DNA of 64,000 nt, from contig JAOTOM010003693.1 in assembly GCA_034440615.1 (NCBI GenBank), positions 1-64,000 on the forward strand, in the 5' to 3' direction. The translations under genes and the position numbers were made by a program. Positions 1 through 10,640 of the stretch are shown here, one piece after another (position 1 is the first letter of the stretch; each line of letters opens with the position of its first letter). The notes below the pieces were generated by a model. It was not told the DNA's origin, searched no databases, and saw only the letters and a program-made list of their open reading frames with translations. This DNA comes from Ashinkailepas kermadecensis. Taxonomy: Eukaryota > Arthropoda > Thecostraca > Neolepadidae.

Positions 1-2857
1 ACATCTTTTCAGAAAGCTTCCGGATACACTCAACATACACGTGTCACAAATATCACGTTCTCACCAATAACCGGCACTCCTCCATGGTTCTGACGTTGGT
101 GCCGCATGCCGTGACTCAGTGGCGGCAGCATTCCATAGATATATGAGGAAACCGAGGCGTTTCATATAAACTTAGAATGTATCGCTGCGTGTCTCCATCG
201 CATATAATCGTTATCAGTGTTGCCAATATATGCTTTAATGCCTTAATGCTTTATCACTTTTATCTGGCGTTAGCATGAAACTGAAGCTGCTTACTTGAGA
301 AGGTGACTTGAATGGGTGGGGTCGGGCAGACCATTTTGAGGGCACGAGTACTGGAGAGGCGCCTGGACATAAACCTTGGCTTTTGCGCCACTCCAGTAGA
401 TTATAGTGTTATTCATTGCGTACTTCACGAAATAAAATTATTCTGATTCTACTTATGACAGGTAAGGTGATGTGCTCCGGTGCAACATGTGTGGAAGCTG
501 AGTTCGCTTAGCTATATTTGTGTCAAGTTGTTATGAAAAATACAACTTGTTCACTTTGGGCCAACGAACAGGCAGCAGAGTAGCCTTCCCCTAAAGTATG
601 TTTTTGTTCCGCACATGCAACCAGATTAATGCCAAAGAAGTGCCGAAACGTTCATTGCGTTCAATTTTATACGGATTGCACTTAGTAGCAAACATTAGGT
701 TTATGTCATAATAATTCATGTCATAAGGTAATTAACCGTTAACTTTCATCCTGAGATTCACTAGATTTGCATAGCATCAAATGCTCCGGAAATCGGATCG
801 GATAATCGGAAAACGGAAATCGGCACCGATTTTTGCAATAGATTAAGTCAATTCTTGTCAGTCATCTCACGGGGACAATATCCGTGCTAAGTAGAGTACC
901 TAACATAGCTTCGGAACCCACCACCTGATCGAGGAGTGGATTAAGGGTGAACCACTCCCCGAGGCTCACCACACTGCGGTGGACGACTAAAGATCCCAGT
1001 CCAGTCCAGTCAAAACAAACATACGCGCCATCGCCTGCACATTTGTCATGCAAACAGTGGAGAGCGGAGGGAAACTCTGGTCAAGCATGGATCTGCACTG
1101 AATTTCAAGATTCGAATACGGGATAGAAATGATTCGTATTTCCAATCGATGTTCAATCGATGATCGATATTTCCTTTCGGGATGAAATATGTCATCCAGT
1201 CTTCTCACGGAAAAAAATATAGACAACTGGTACGAAGAATCAGGTACGAAGATATATTCCCCCCCCCCCTCTAATCTCTAAACTAAGCGTCACACAAAAC
1301 GAAAGATGTGTCTTCGGAAAGCGCTCGATGAGTAGGGTCCGAAACCACTTCCCAAAATTGTATTCCCCAAAAGTAACGTCACTATGTGATCATGACTGAC
1401 ATATTTTTGGCTCTGGGGCGTTCATTTTGAGGGCGATTTTAACAGCTCAGAATATGAAGACGGAATCGAACATGGCCCTAAAATTTTGCCCACACAAAAA
1501 TCAACATTTTAATTGTTTGAAATTTTCAACATTGTGATTTTTTTTTCAATTTCCGTGAATTATCCTTTTTCTAATGGGTAGAGCACACCGCAAAATGTTG
1601 CTTGAAGTCAACTTGCCCGCACAAAAATGCTTACTTTAACCATAATCTTCGATCTTAGCCTTAATGGATAAATATGCAAAACTAATACGTCTTCAAAAGC
1701 GAAACAAATAACAAATTCCTCTGGTGCGATTCGCTACATCCATAACCATAAGCAAACGCTTAATTAAAGTTTCATTCAAATATCTTTATCCGTTAAAGCG
1801 TGACGACTGGTTGACTTTTTTTTGGAGGTGACCTCATTTGACCTTCAATGGCTGGTTGATCGTAGATGGCCTGAACTCAAAATTATCACACAACATGCCA
1901 AATTGATGTGGGAAAAGGTGTGCACAATTTCGTTAATGTGGACGGCATTTATGCTGTCAAATCTAGTCAGGTCACACCAAAACGCTTCAAACATGCTGAT
2001 ATGTGTGACATTATATCGGCACACCTTGAATTACCAAACATTACCAAACTCATACCACATCTTTTTCTGAAGCACCAATCCAGCGGCATGATTTATTAAC
2101 AAATGCTAAGTGACAGTTCCTTTATTCGATGTAGAACAGGTCTAATTGAGCTAACAAGTTATTGTGGGTGGACCGGCATCACCATTCTCCATACCTGGTC
2201 ATTCGCCAGGTGATAGATTGCACCTTATCTCTAACTACCATTACACTACCGTGCTTCTAACTTTAATCCCTCTTGAAATCTTGGGAAATGTGGGGGGACG
2301 GTATCGTCCATGCCTATATTTGGAGCCAAGATCGAAAGGTCAAGTAAAGATATCCAACTCAAACCTTCTGGAATTGACCTGTGTGATGCCAATAATCATA
2401 TGACGGTTGAAGTGATTTTAAGTTGAACCAGATCAAATCGGACTAGAATTCCCAGAACTCGGAAGCTTTTGTAGGCTAGCCTATACCTAAGTTTCATAGG
2501 GCGACCTTCACCTGTGGTCATGTGGACTTTACTTTAGGGAGCTGTCATGACTTCCAGTTGCCCCAAAAAGATCGTGCCGTCTGAACATTCTTGCCTCTAA
2601 AGAATCTCAGTTGCCCTCTACTGCAGATTATATACGAAGACCTCAGCATTTCGTAGTTACACCTTTAGAGAACAAAAAATGATTTTTAAGCTGTACCTTG
2701 ACGGTTGATACAAGTGCTATATACGAACTAGTTCGATAACTCCACAAATGGCACATTCTACATAATTCGACGAAAAAAATAGCTGAAAAAGTGAATTTTC
2801 GCAAGCATAATTGTGGATGAGCCAGTAAGGGCGACGATCTGAAGCGTTGTGACTGAC
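1..2857. other. Intronic or intergenic sequence without recognisable genes
   Basis: No supported exon was found on either strand. Open frames here are under 85 codons and show no recognisable domain. The sequence is AT-rich and unique-looking, apart from a C homopolymer near 1260-1270 and short GGAAATCGG-like repetitions at about 788-830. If the Ig/FN3 gene continues, this is the intron downstream of the FN3-2 exon. I looked here for the missing second half of FN3-2 and did not see it. Confidence 0.5.
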
Positions 2858-3051
2858 CCGCGTGGCCAGGTTATGCAGCTGGACGGTGGTGACATCATCA
2901 GACCGGTGCGCCGAGCCCAGCGGTCTATAGGTCAGCTGGTAGCCGGTGAACTCGCCGTGCAACGTGTGTCCGGGCGGAGGCAGCCAGCCGACCACAACCG
3001 ACGTGGCCGACACGTTTCGAGCCTCGGTCACGTCCGGCGCTGCTCCGGGAC
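2858..3051 (-). CDS. Ig/FN3 adhesion gene: first part of FN3 domain 2 (internal exon)
   Basis: This minus-strand exon encodes the N-terminal part of a fibronectin type III domain in what is probably a cell-surface adhesion protein. The acceptor ends GGCGCAG and the frame enters in phase 1. The peptide contains APDVTEARNVSATSVVVGW, then LPPP, GEFTGYQLTYRPLG and VQLHNLATR. These match the A-B strands, the core Trp, the hinge and the C-strand Tyr of an FN3 fold. The proposed donor GG/GTCAGT gives a 194-bp exon ending in phase 0, but that donor is weaker than the acceptor. The entry phase matches the exit of the exon at 5457-5641. The rest of the domain (strands F and G) is not in the window. Family assignment within neural Ig/FN3 proteins is uncertain. 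Confidence 0.75.
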
Positions 3052-3630
3052 CTGCGCCAATCCAGACGGGTGGTGACGCAGAGTCACCGCAGTGACTGCA
3101 CCTCCATACTTGGACAACCAGAGGAATACACTTTGTCACTGGCTGTCATTTTCGAACCATACCAATCCGATTCGACTAACAAATTTTAAATGCGATCTGA
3201 TGTAATCCTGGGTGAACTTAAATGCACATAATAATTTGTACATACGAAAATCGTAGGCTTCAATACAAGTTGATGTATCAGTAATATAAAAACCGTGCAC
3301 CATGATCATTCATGTACGACCAGGATAAGTTGCACAGCTCGCCCCCCCCCACCCCCACCCTTTGTCGCATCAGAAGCGACCTGATTGGGCCTGGTTTATC
3401 GTTTCTGATTTTGCCCGGGGACGTTTGATATTCAGAGCGGTGGGTTCAGTTGTTGATGCCGAGCTCACCGCCGAATCCCATAGTGCTGCTGTTGAGCACA
3501 AGAGCGCAATTATTCAGATGCGCGCCTGCATCCATCTGAATAACAACTGCGAACGGGATCGGAGCGCCATCTTAACAATTTTGGTGCGAATTGCTCGCAC
3601 TGCCGGCAATCGAATTGCAATAGATATTCG

Positions 3631-5008
3631 CGCCGCTTGGCAGCAGACAGCGACCACCACACACTAGCTGGAGCGCCGCTTGGTAGCAGACAGCGACCAC
3701 CACACACTAGCTGGAGCGCCGCTTGGCAGCAGACAGCGACCACCACACACTAGCTGAAGCGCCGCTTGGCAGCAGACAGCAACCACCACACACTAGCTGG
3801 AGCGCCGCTTGGCAGCAGACAGCGACCACCACACACTAGCTGGAGCGCCGCTTGGCAGCAGACAGCGACCATCACACATTGCCGGAGCGCCGCTTGGCAG
3901 CAGACAGCGACCAACACACATTAGCTGGAGCGCCGCTTGGTAGCAGACAGCGACCACCACACACTAGCTGGAGCGCCGCTTGGTAGCAGACAGCGACCAC
4001 CACACACTAGCTGGAGCGCCGCTTGGCAGCAGACAGCGACCATCACACACTAGCCGGAGCGCCGCTTGGCAGCAGACAGCGACCAACACACATTAGCTGG
4101 AGCGCCGCTTGGTAGCAGACAGTGACCACCACACACTAGCTGGAGCGCCGCTTGGCAGCAGACAGCAACCACCACACACTAGCTGGAGCGCCGCTTGGCA
4201 GCAGACAGCGACCACCACACACTAGCTGGAGTGACGCTTGGTAGCAGACAGCGACCACCACACACTAGCTGGAGCGCCGCTTGGCAGCAGACAGCGACCA
4301 CCACACACTAGCTGAAGCGCCGCTTGGCAGAAGACAGCAACCACCACACACTAGCTGGAGCGCCGCTTGGCAGCAGACAGCGACCATCATACACTAGCTG
4401 GAGCGCCGCTTGGTAGCAGACAGCGACCACCACACACTAGCTGGAGCGTCGCTTGGTAGCAGACAGCGACCACCACACACTAGCTGGAGCGCCGCTTGGT
4501 AGCAGACAGCGACCACCACACACTAGCTGGAGCGCCGCTTGGTAGCAGACAGCGACCACCACACACTAGCTGGAGCGCCGCCTGGCAGCAGACAGCGACC
4601 ACCACACACTAGCTGAAGCGCCGCTTGGCAGCAGACAGCAACCACCACACACTAGCTGGAGCGTCGCTTGGTAGCAGACAGCGACCACCACACACTAGCT
4701 GGAGCGCCGCTTGGTAGCAGACAGCAACCACCACACACTAGCTGGAGCGCCGCTTGGTAGCAGACAGCGACCACCACACACTAGTTGAAGCGTCGCTTGG
4801 CAGCAAACAGCGACCACCACACACTAGCTGGAGCGCCGCTTGGCAGCAGACAGCGACCACCACACATTAGCTGGAGCGTCGCTTGGTAGCAGACAGCGAC
4901 CACCACACACTAGCTGGAGCGCCGCTTGGTAGCAGACAGCGACCACCACACACTAGCTGAAGCGCCGCTTGGTAGCAGACAGCGACCACTACACACTAGC
5001 TGGAGCGC
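3631..5008. repeat. 43-bp minisatellite, about 32 copies
   Basis: The unit begins CGCCGCTTGGCAGCAGACAG and ends with ACACACTAGCTGGAG. Copies differ by a few substitutions (GGCAG/GGTAG, GCGCC/GCGTC, CACACAC/CATACAC). Variant combinations recur in blocks, which suggests block-wise amplification. It lies in the 2.4 kb intron between the two FN3 exons and fills more than half of it. Confidence 0.95.
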
Positions 5009-5359
5009 ACCGATGAGAATGCTTCGAATCGGACGTCAATGAAAGCCATTACCACAAGGCATGGGTGGGACCAGCATACAATCTGAAGGGGAGGGGTACA
5101 AATAGTAGATCTTTCATCTAGAGCTTAAGGTGAGTAGTGCATGGTTCGAGGCCCAAAGGATCGGGCTGAACCTATGCAGAGGAGGTGATTCATTCAGAAC
5201 TGAACAAAGACATATCAACATCTGCCCTTGAATCAACCATCATCTAATTTTAGTCAGTGATGTTGCTCCTCCACTTGAGCCACATTCACTCTAGCTAAAT
5301 CACCGACGAATTGCAAGTTGTATGCCACCACGATCCCGGTGGCGCTGGTGTTAACCCCG

Positions 5360-5456
5360 CCGCCGCCCAGGATCGCCACTTGCCATCGGGCTGTGGCGCT
5401 ACTTCCCCACCGCCGCCCAGGATCGCCACTTGCCGTCGGGCTGTGGCGCTACTCAC
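5360..5456. repeat. Tandem duplication of about 49 bp next to the FN3-1b donor
   Basis: The segment CGCCGCCCAGGATCGCCACT followed by TCGGGCTGTGGCGCTACT occurs twice in direct repeat. The second copy runs into the splice donor at 5456-5455 (minus strand GTGAGT). The first copy has TTCCCC where the donor would be, so the donor is not duplicated. Confidence 0.7.
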
Positions 5457-5641
5457 GCTCCCGAAGTGTGCTGACGGGATAAGACGGCTCGCTGGGCCGG
5501 CTACGGCCGCGTCCGTTGACGGCCACCACCCGGAATGTGTATACGGTGAAGGGCTCCAGAGCGGTGACGGTGGCGCTGGTCGAGTTGCTAGCTGTCTCGT
5601 GACCGGCCGTGACCGACGGCCACTCGCCGCTGACGCCGTGC
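5457..5641 (-). CDS. Ig/FN3 adhesion gene: second half of FN3 domain 1 (internal exon)
   Basis: This minus-strand exon encodes the C-terminal half of an FN3 domain. The acceptor is GCTGGCCACAG and the donor is C/GTGAGT. The exon is 185 bp, enters in phase 2 and exits in phase 1. Residues include HGVSGEWPSVTAGHE, then SATVTALEPFTVYTF, RVVAVNGRG and RSRPSEPS, so it carries the FN3 hallmark L-x-P-x-x-x-Y-x-F-R-V-x-A-x-N-x-x-G. Entry phase and domain position fit the exon at 42040-42163 exactly: two bases (AG) there plus one base here form one Arg codon. The intervening intron would be 36.4 kb. The motif resembles neurofascin/neuroglian and sidekick FN3-1, but I cannot decide between them. Confidence 0.85.
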
Positions 5642-6250
5642 CTGTGGCCAGCGGCAGGCGACACAGTAATGCAACACACACAAACTGCATTGCGTATTGG
5701 CGTATTCATGGATGTTAACAGATGAGGTTCCAAACTGGCATCTTTGCTGTGAGATTTAATGCTGCCCATCGATAAACGGCTGCAGGAGTCAGGGCCGCGA
5801 CTGAGCAGGCATGCTCAAATGAAACATCCAACACTGGGTGCTGTGGTCATTTAACTGATCACGCCTTGGTTCCCTTGTGGGTGCTTGACACCACTTTGCC
5901 AAATGTCGGGGATACGGAATCACACTTTACATTATTTAGCCATACCTAGAGTAGGTACTTGGAAAACGCTTCAATCGTTCGGTCATGTCTTGGCGAAATG
6001 CATCACCGGCCACTCAACTACATCGTGGTGATCACAAACCGCCCGCACATTCGACCGCGCAAACATATTTTGCGGGAAGGTCGAGTTTTCTTGACGTGTG
6101 AAATCCCAAAGCAATCAACCTAGAGAGGTGGGCACTTCGGTCGGCAGCAAGTATTAATTTTTGAGACAAACTGTTAAGATTATTTTCCCAAATTAATGAA
6201 GCCGTGAAAAACAGCTGGTCCCCAGAGAATGCACTGAAGATAATTGTTAC
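5642..6250. other. Intron start, no gene seen
   Basis: This is the 3' end, in transcript sense, of the 36.4 kb intron of the Ig/FN3 gene. It has no recognisable repeat or exon other than the polypyrimidine-containing acceptor next to 5641. Confidence 0.4.
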
Positions 6251-6741
6251 GGGTAGTAACCTAGATGGCACCCAGCCATCACCACAGCAGGTAGTAGCCG
6301 AGATCACACCCAGCCATCGCGACAGCAGGTAGTAGCCGAGATCACACACGGCTATCGTCACAGCGGGTAGTAGCCGAGATCACACCCAGGTATCGCCACA
6401 ACAGGTAGTAGCCGAGATCACACCCAGACATCGCCACAGCAGGTAGTAGCCGAGATCACACCCAGCCATCGTCACAGCGGGTAGTAGCCGAGATCACACC
6501 CAGGTATCGCCACAACAGGTAGTAGCCGAGATCACACCCAGACATCGCCACTGCAGGTAGTAGCCGAGATCACACCCGGCCATCGTCACAGCGGGTAGTA
6601 GCCGAGATCACACCCAGGTATCGCCACAACAGGTAGTAGCCGAGATCCTACCCAGGTATCGCCACAGCAGGTAGTAGCCGAGATCACACCCAGCCATCGT
6701 CACAACGGGTGGAAGCCGAGATCACACCCAGGTGTCGTTGC
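6251..6741. repeat. 38-bp minisatellite, about 13 copies
   Basis: The unit is GGTAGTAGCCGAGATCACAC followed by CCAGCCATCGCCACAGCA. Variants alternate between CAGCCATCGTCACAGCG, CAGGTATCGCCACAACA and CAGACATCGCCACAGCA. They recur in the same order, giving a higher-order period of three units (114 bp). Confidence 0.93.
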
Positions 6742-6742
6742 T

Positions 6743-7052
6743 GGTATTTCCTCCATATATACCTGATCAAGGTAGCGGCATGTAACTGCCCTGGATATTT
6801 CCTCCATATATACCTGATCAAGGTAGCGGCATGTAACTGCCCTGGATATTTCCTCCATATACCTGATCAGGTAGCGGCTGTACTGCCCTGGATATTTCTC
6901 CATATATACCTGATCAAGGTAGCGGCATGTAACTGCCCTGGATATTTCCTCCATATATACCTGATCAAGGTAGCGGCATGTAACTGCCCTGGATATTTCC
7001 TCCATATATACCTGATCAAGGTAGCGGCATGTAACTGCCCTGGATATTTCCA
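6743..7052. repeat. 51-bp minisatellite, about 6 copies
   Basis: The unit starts GGATATTTCCTCCATATATA and continues CCTGATCAAGGTAGCGGCAT GTAACTGCCCT. One copy, near 6845-6893, is shortened by several small deletions. Because 51 is a multiple of 3, frames stay open on both strands and give spurious ORFs. It directly abuts both the 38-bp array and the LINE relic. Confidence 0.93.
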
Positions 7053-8010
7053 CTGATGAACATGCGACACCTACTCAGTGTGAAAAGCACTGCCAGATGG
7101 AGTCCCCATCACTAATGCGGGTCCCCAAAGGCTATGATACCGTGGGAATAAAATACAACCTGTCTACGATAGACGTGCCCACAAAAAAAGTCTGTAGACT
7201 CATGCACTCTCTTGGCAAACACAAGACATTTGAACCAAACAGCTTAAGTGCTAGACTACTAAAAGGATGGGCTGATGATATCGCAGTGTCTCTAGACAAA
7301 TTGCGCCACCTGACTCTGTGACAAGGTGTGCTTCTTAACGTTTGAACGGGGATAATGTGATCCTAGTGTGCAAAGAAGTAGACAAGAAAAACCCAGTCAA
7401 TTTTTTACCTGTGTCTCGTTTGTCTCTCTTCTGCAAAATCCTGGAAAGGTGGCATTTGATGCGCTATTGGATCACGTTGGCACCGCCCTGTGCACAGCAG
7501 TCGACATTGTACATGGACATTCCTTCCTTCCTTCCTCTTTCTTGCCACGCATGTCGACGGCGACTAACTTGGCCTGCTTTACGAACAAAGCCAGTCCGCC
7601 ATTTCTCACGGCATGCAATTCGATGCTGTTTACGCGGACATCAGTTCTGCTTTCACGAGTGCGAGCCAAAAACTTTTACTTTTTAAAATTTGTTGCTCTC
7701 ACATTGTAACTGACACCGTTTTTAACTGTCCTAAGTCATATGTACCTGAATGTTCGGTAACAGTGGGTTGTCTTAGAAGGTGCAAGGTCTGACTGGCTAC
7801 CTATGAAGTCTGAGGTGCCCGAGAGGAATGTGCTGTCTATTGCTGTTCGCACTATACGTGACCGACCTGCCCCCTGCCGTACGTTGGCAGTGTCCGATGC
7901 CTGCAGACCAGGTGAAGCTGTACGTCAATGTCTCCTGTGCCGGCGACGCCCGCCCACTCCAGTAAAACGTAGGCACAGTGTACGATCGGACGACCAGGTG
8001 GAGACTTAAG
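7052..8010 (+). pseudogene. Degraded non-LTR (LINE) reverse transcriptase ORF2 relic
   Basis: Translated in shifting plus-strand frames, this segment reads as a Jockey/CR1-like LINE reverse transcriptase. Near 7160-7320 are LSTIDVPTKKVCRLMHSLG and SLSARLLKGWADDIAVSLD, the finger/palm region where intact copies have a PDGIPARLLK-like motif. At 7380-7460 are NPVNF, PVSRLSLFCKILER and FDALLDHVGTALCTA. At 7560-7700 are LACFTNK and the equivalent of an FSSAFTSV motif. At 7850-7950 are LYVTDLPPAVRWQCPMPADQ and VKLYVNVSCAGD. The last is the catalytic block, with the FADD box changed to PADQ. Several frameshifts and stops and the altered catalytic Asp pair mark it as dead. It lacks the endonuclease region and starts at the edge of the 51-bp array. 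Confidence 0.8.
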
Positions 8011-8239
8011 TTGAAACTCGCGAAAGGAAATTTATATTTCACCGTACGTCGCAAGACGTCCGGTATCTTACGGTGCTCTGTGCAGGTACATTGCTGGTAA
8101 CCACGAGCTGAGAGGCTCAAAGGGCAAACGGAAAACTAGATCTGCTCATTCTCCTCTTCCAGCACCCAATAATTTTGTCCGGACCAAGACTCGCTCAAAA
8201 TATTAGCATCTGTACCGTTAGCGGAAGAGCATGATTCGG

Positions 8240-8700
8240 AATATTGGAGTATAATTTGGGTTGGCGTTGCTACGATTCCTTGCACTTGTTTCAATTGCGT
8301 CTCTTAGCTGGCTCCCTGTTAATACCTGTCCATGTAATGGTCCTATTCCGCATATGGATTGCAGCAGCCTGTTCGCTCATTTACCCGTTGCTCCTCTACA
8401 CACCGTCTTCCACGGAAGATGTGACTGAGCTGAGCTGCTGCCGATGTTTGGTCTCTTAGCTCCAGGAGGATGTTCGGTATCTCAGCCTCAGACAGTTTGC
8501 GTTGTAACTCATTGCACTTTCACGTTCCGTTTGCGCGAGCACACAAGATGACAAGCGGCTTCTTGACTTATTGACACGACCCCGATCAGATGCAGCGAAT
8601 TCCTGTCGTCTGCACGGGACGTGAACTATTTGTATCCGATAATCTGACAGATTTTGGATTAGACCATGTGAGCAGTCTGAATGATGTGTAATAGTTTTCA
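8240..8700 (+). pseudogene. Possible downstream continuation of the LINE relic
   Basis: Plus-strand frames here resemble the C-terminal region of LINE ORF2: CYDSLHLFQLRLL, then YTPSSTEDVTELS, then in another frame FRLREHTRYKRLLDLL. This is a looser match than the reverse transcriptase block, and frames shift repeatedly. It may be the thumb or C-terminal part of the same insertion. Confidence 0.4.
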
Positions 8701-8956
8701 ACGTGTGTGCGCGTATCTCTGTCGTGACTTCTTGTACTATTGTATACCCGTTTTAAATGCTCTTGACTGCTTCTGCAAATGGCATTTGCTCCTGTTGGCA
8801 GTCACATCAATAATAATAACGATACACGATAAGCAACATAACTTCCATCGTAGTGTTAATTCAGCAGGCATAACACCACTACAATACGTTTGAGCGTTGA
8901 TCGGCAAGCTGTTTTTACAGCTTTCCCCGACAACCTGCCACAGGATACCTGCTTCA

Positions 8957-9245
8957 CATTGTGTATGGAGCTCCACCACCAGTCGATATTGTTCATGTAG
9001 CTTCACCACAACATTATATATGGAGCTCCACCAACACAATGGATATGGAGCTCCACCACCGCATTGTGTATGGAGCTCCACCACCGCATTGTGTATGGAG
9101 CTCCACCACCACATTGTATATGGAGCTCCACCACCACATTGTGCATAGAGCTCCACCACCACATTGTGCATGGAGCTCCACCACCAGTCGACATTGTGCA
9201 TGGAGCCCTATCATCAGTGGGCATTGTGTATGAAACTCCACCACC
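8957..9245. repeat. 25-bp minisatellite, about 11 copies
   Basis: The unit is ATTGTGTATGGAGCTCCACC plus ACCGC or ACCAC. Each unit contains GGAGCTCC, a perfect 8-bp palindrome. The unit length is not divisible by 3, so the spurious translations rotate through all frames. Confidence 0.93.
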
Positions 9246-9412
9246 ACTCGACGTCCGTTGCCCGTGAGCTGCGTATATTGCTATACCGCCATTCGACGTC
9301 CGTTGCCCGTGAGCTGCGTAGATAGCCATACCACCACTCGACGTCCGTTGCCCGTGAGCTGCGTAGATAGCCATACCACCACTCGACGTCCGTTGCCTGG
9401 GAACTGCGCAGA
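9246..9412. repeat. 45-bp tandem repeat, about 4 copies
   Basis: The unit is CGACGTCCGTTGCCCGTGAG followed by CTGCGTAGATAGCCATACCACCACT. It directly follows the 25-bp array and shares its CCACCAC motif, so the two arrays may share an origin. Confidence 0.9.
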
Positions 9413-9522
9413 TTACCATTGAGCACACGAGTCGGGATTATCACCACCAAGGCGCAGCACACCGTTCGGTGGCCATTATGAGCGACAACGGCTCGGTTGC
9501 GGCGCGGCGGCGGCACGAGGCG

Positions 9523-9690
9523 CAGACCGGCCGCTATGACTGTAGTGCCGCACCGGCCCGTGATCAGACCGGCCGCTATGACTGTAGTGCCGCACCGGCC
9601 CGTGATCAGACCGGCCGCTATGACTGTAGTGCCGCACCGGCCCGTGATCAGACCGGCCGCTATGACTGTAGTGCCGCACCGGCCCGTGAT
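9523..9690. repeat. 42-bp tandem repeat, 4 near-identical copies
   Basis: The unit is AGACCGGCCGCTATGACTGT followed by AGTGCCGCACCGGCCCGTGATC. The four copies look identical apart from the last edge, which suggests recent amplification. All six frames stay open, so the ORFs here are artefacts. Confidence 0.93.
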
Positions 9691-10140
9691 TGAACGGCTA
9701 GCGGTGCTCATGATTACAGTGCGGGCGTCTAAATTAGAGCGGACAAACGACACTCAGGGCGGCCGTGGGACGCGCCGTCTCGGCGGGCCAACGCCAGCGG
9801 CGACACGGCCGGCAGAGACACCCTCGTCGTTCGGCGCCATTTCCGCCAGCCATTTCCGGACAGACGGCCCGTTTGCCGCTCGATCAGCGCCAGGCACGAG
9901 ACGGCCAGGTGTGACAACGTCACGTAGCGTGACGTGTCACGGGTCGGGACGTGAGACGCGGCGCACTTACGACTTGCATGTCAGCGCGACGTTGGTGAAC
10001 CCAATACAGATACCGGCGCAACCATTGATTTCGGCCCGTGGAACGGCTTCTCTTGTAGGTCGTGGCCTCTCGTGCACGTCGTGGTAGGCCTCTCGTGGAA
10101 GTCGCGAAAGTAGTCAGCCAGTGGACTGCCTACTATCGCG
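9691..10140. other. GC- and CpG-rich segment without a recognised gene
   Basis: The stretch is distinctly GC-rich with many CG dinucleotides compared with its AT-rich surroundings. It contains CACGTAGCGTGACGTGTCAC, where TGACGT is a CRE-like core. No exon or promoter could be supported, and the frames open here show no domain. It could be an unmethylated regulatory island or decayed mobile DNA. Confidence 0.3.
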
Positions 10141-10145
10141 CTAGA

Positions 10146-10640
10146 CACCGGAGGATAACCGCACCAGAATACACCAGCAGGTAATTACACCAGAAGACAC
10201 CAGCAAGTAGCTGAACCAGAAGATACCACCAGGTGACCACACCAGAGACACCACAGCAGGTAACCACACTGGGAGACACCGGAGGATGACCGCACCAGAA
10301 GACACCAGCAGGTAACCACACTGGGAGACACCGGAGGATGACCGCACCAAAAGACACCAGCAGGTAACCGCACTGGGAGACACCGGAGGATGACCGCACC
10401 AGAAAACACCAGCAGGTAACCGCACTGGGAGACACCGGATGATGACCGCACCAGAAGACACCAGAAGGTAACCACACTGGGAGACACCGGAGAATGACCG
10501 CACCAGAAGACACTAGCAGGTAACCGCACTGGGAGACACCGGAGGATGACCGCACCAGAAGACACCAGGAGGTAACCACACTGGGAGACACCGGAGGATG
10601 ACCGCACCCCAAAACACCAATGGGTAACTGCACCAGAAGG
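10146..10640. repeat. 52-bp minisatellite, about 9 copies
   Basis: The unit is GAGGATGACCGCACCAGAAG followed by ACACCAGCAGGTAACCGCAC and TGGGAGACACCG. The proximal copies (10146-10260) are shortened and diverged, while those from 10270 on are nearly uniform. The long minus-strand frames rich in SSGVSQCGYLL are products of the repeat. Confidence 0.93.

Noticed and set aside
9214..10087. ORFs of 140-196 codons around 9.2-10.1 kb
   Set aside because: They are explained by the 25-, 45- and 42-bp arrays plus CpG-rich sequence. No domain or splice evidence.
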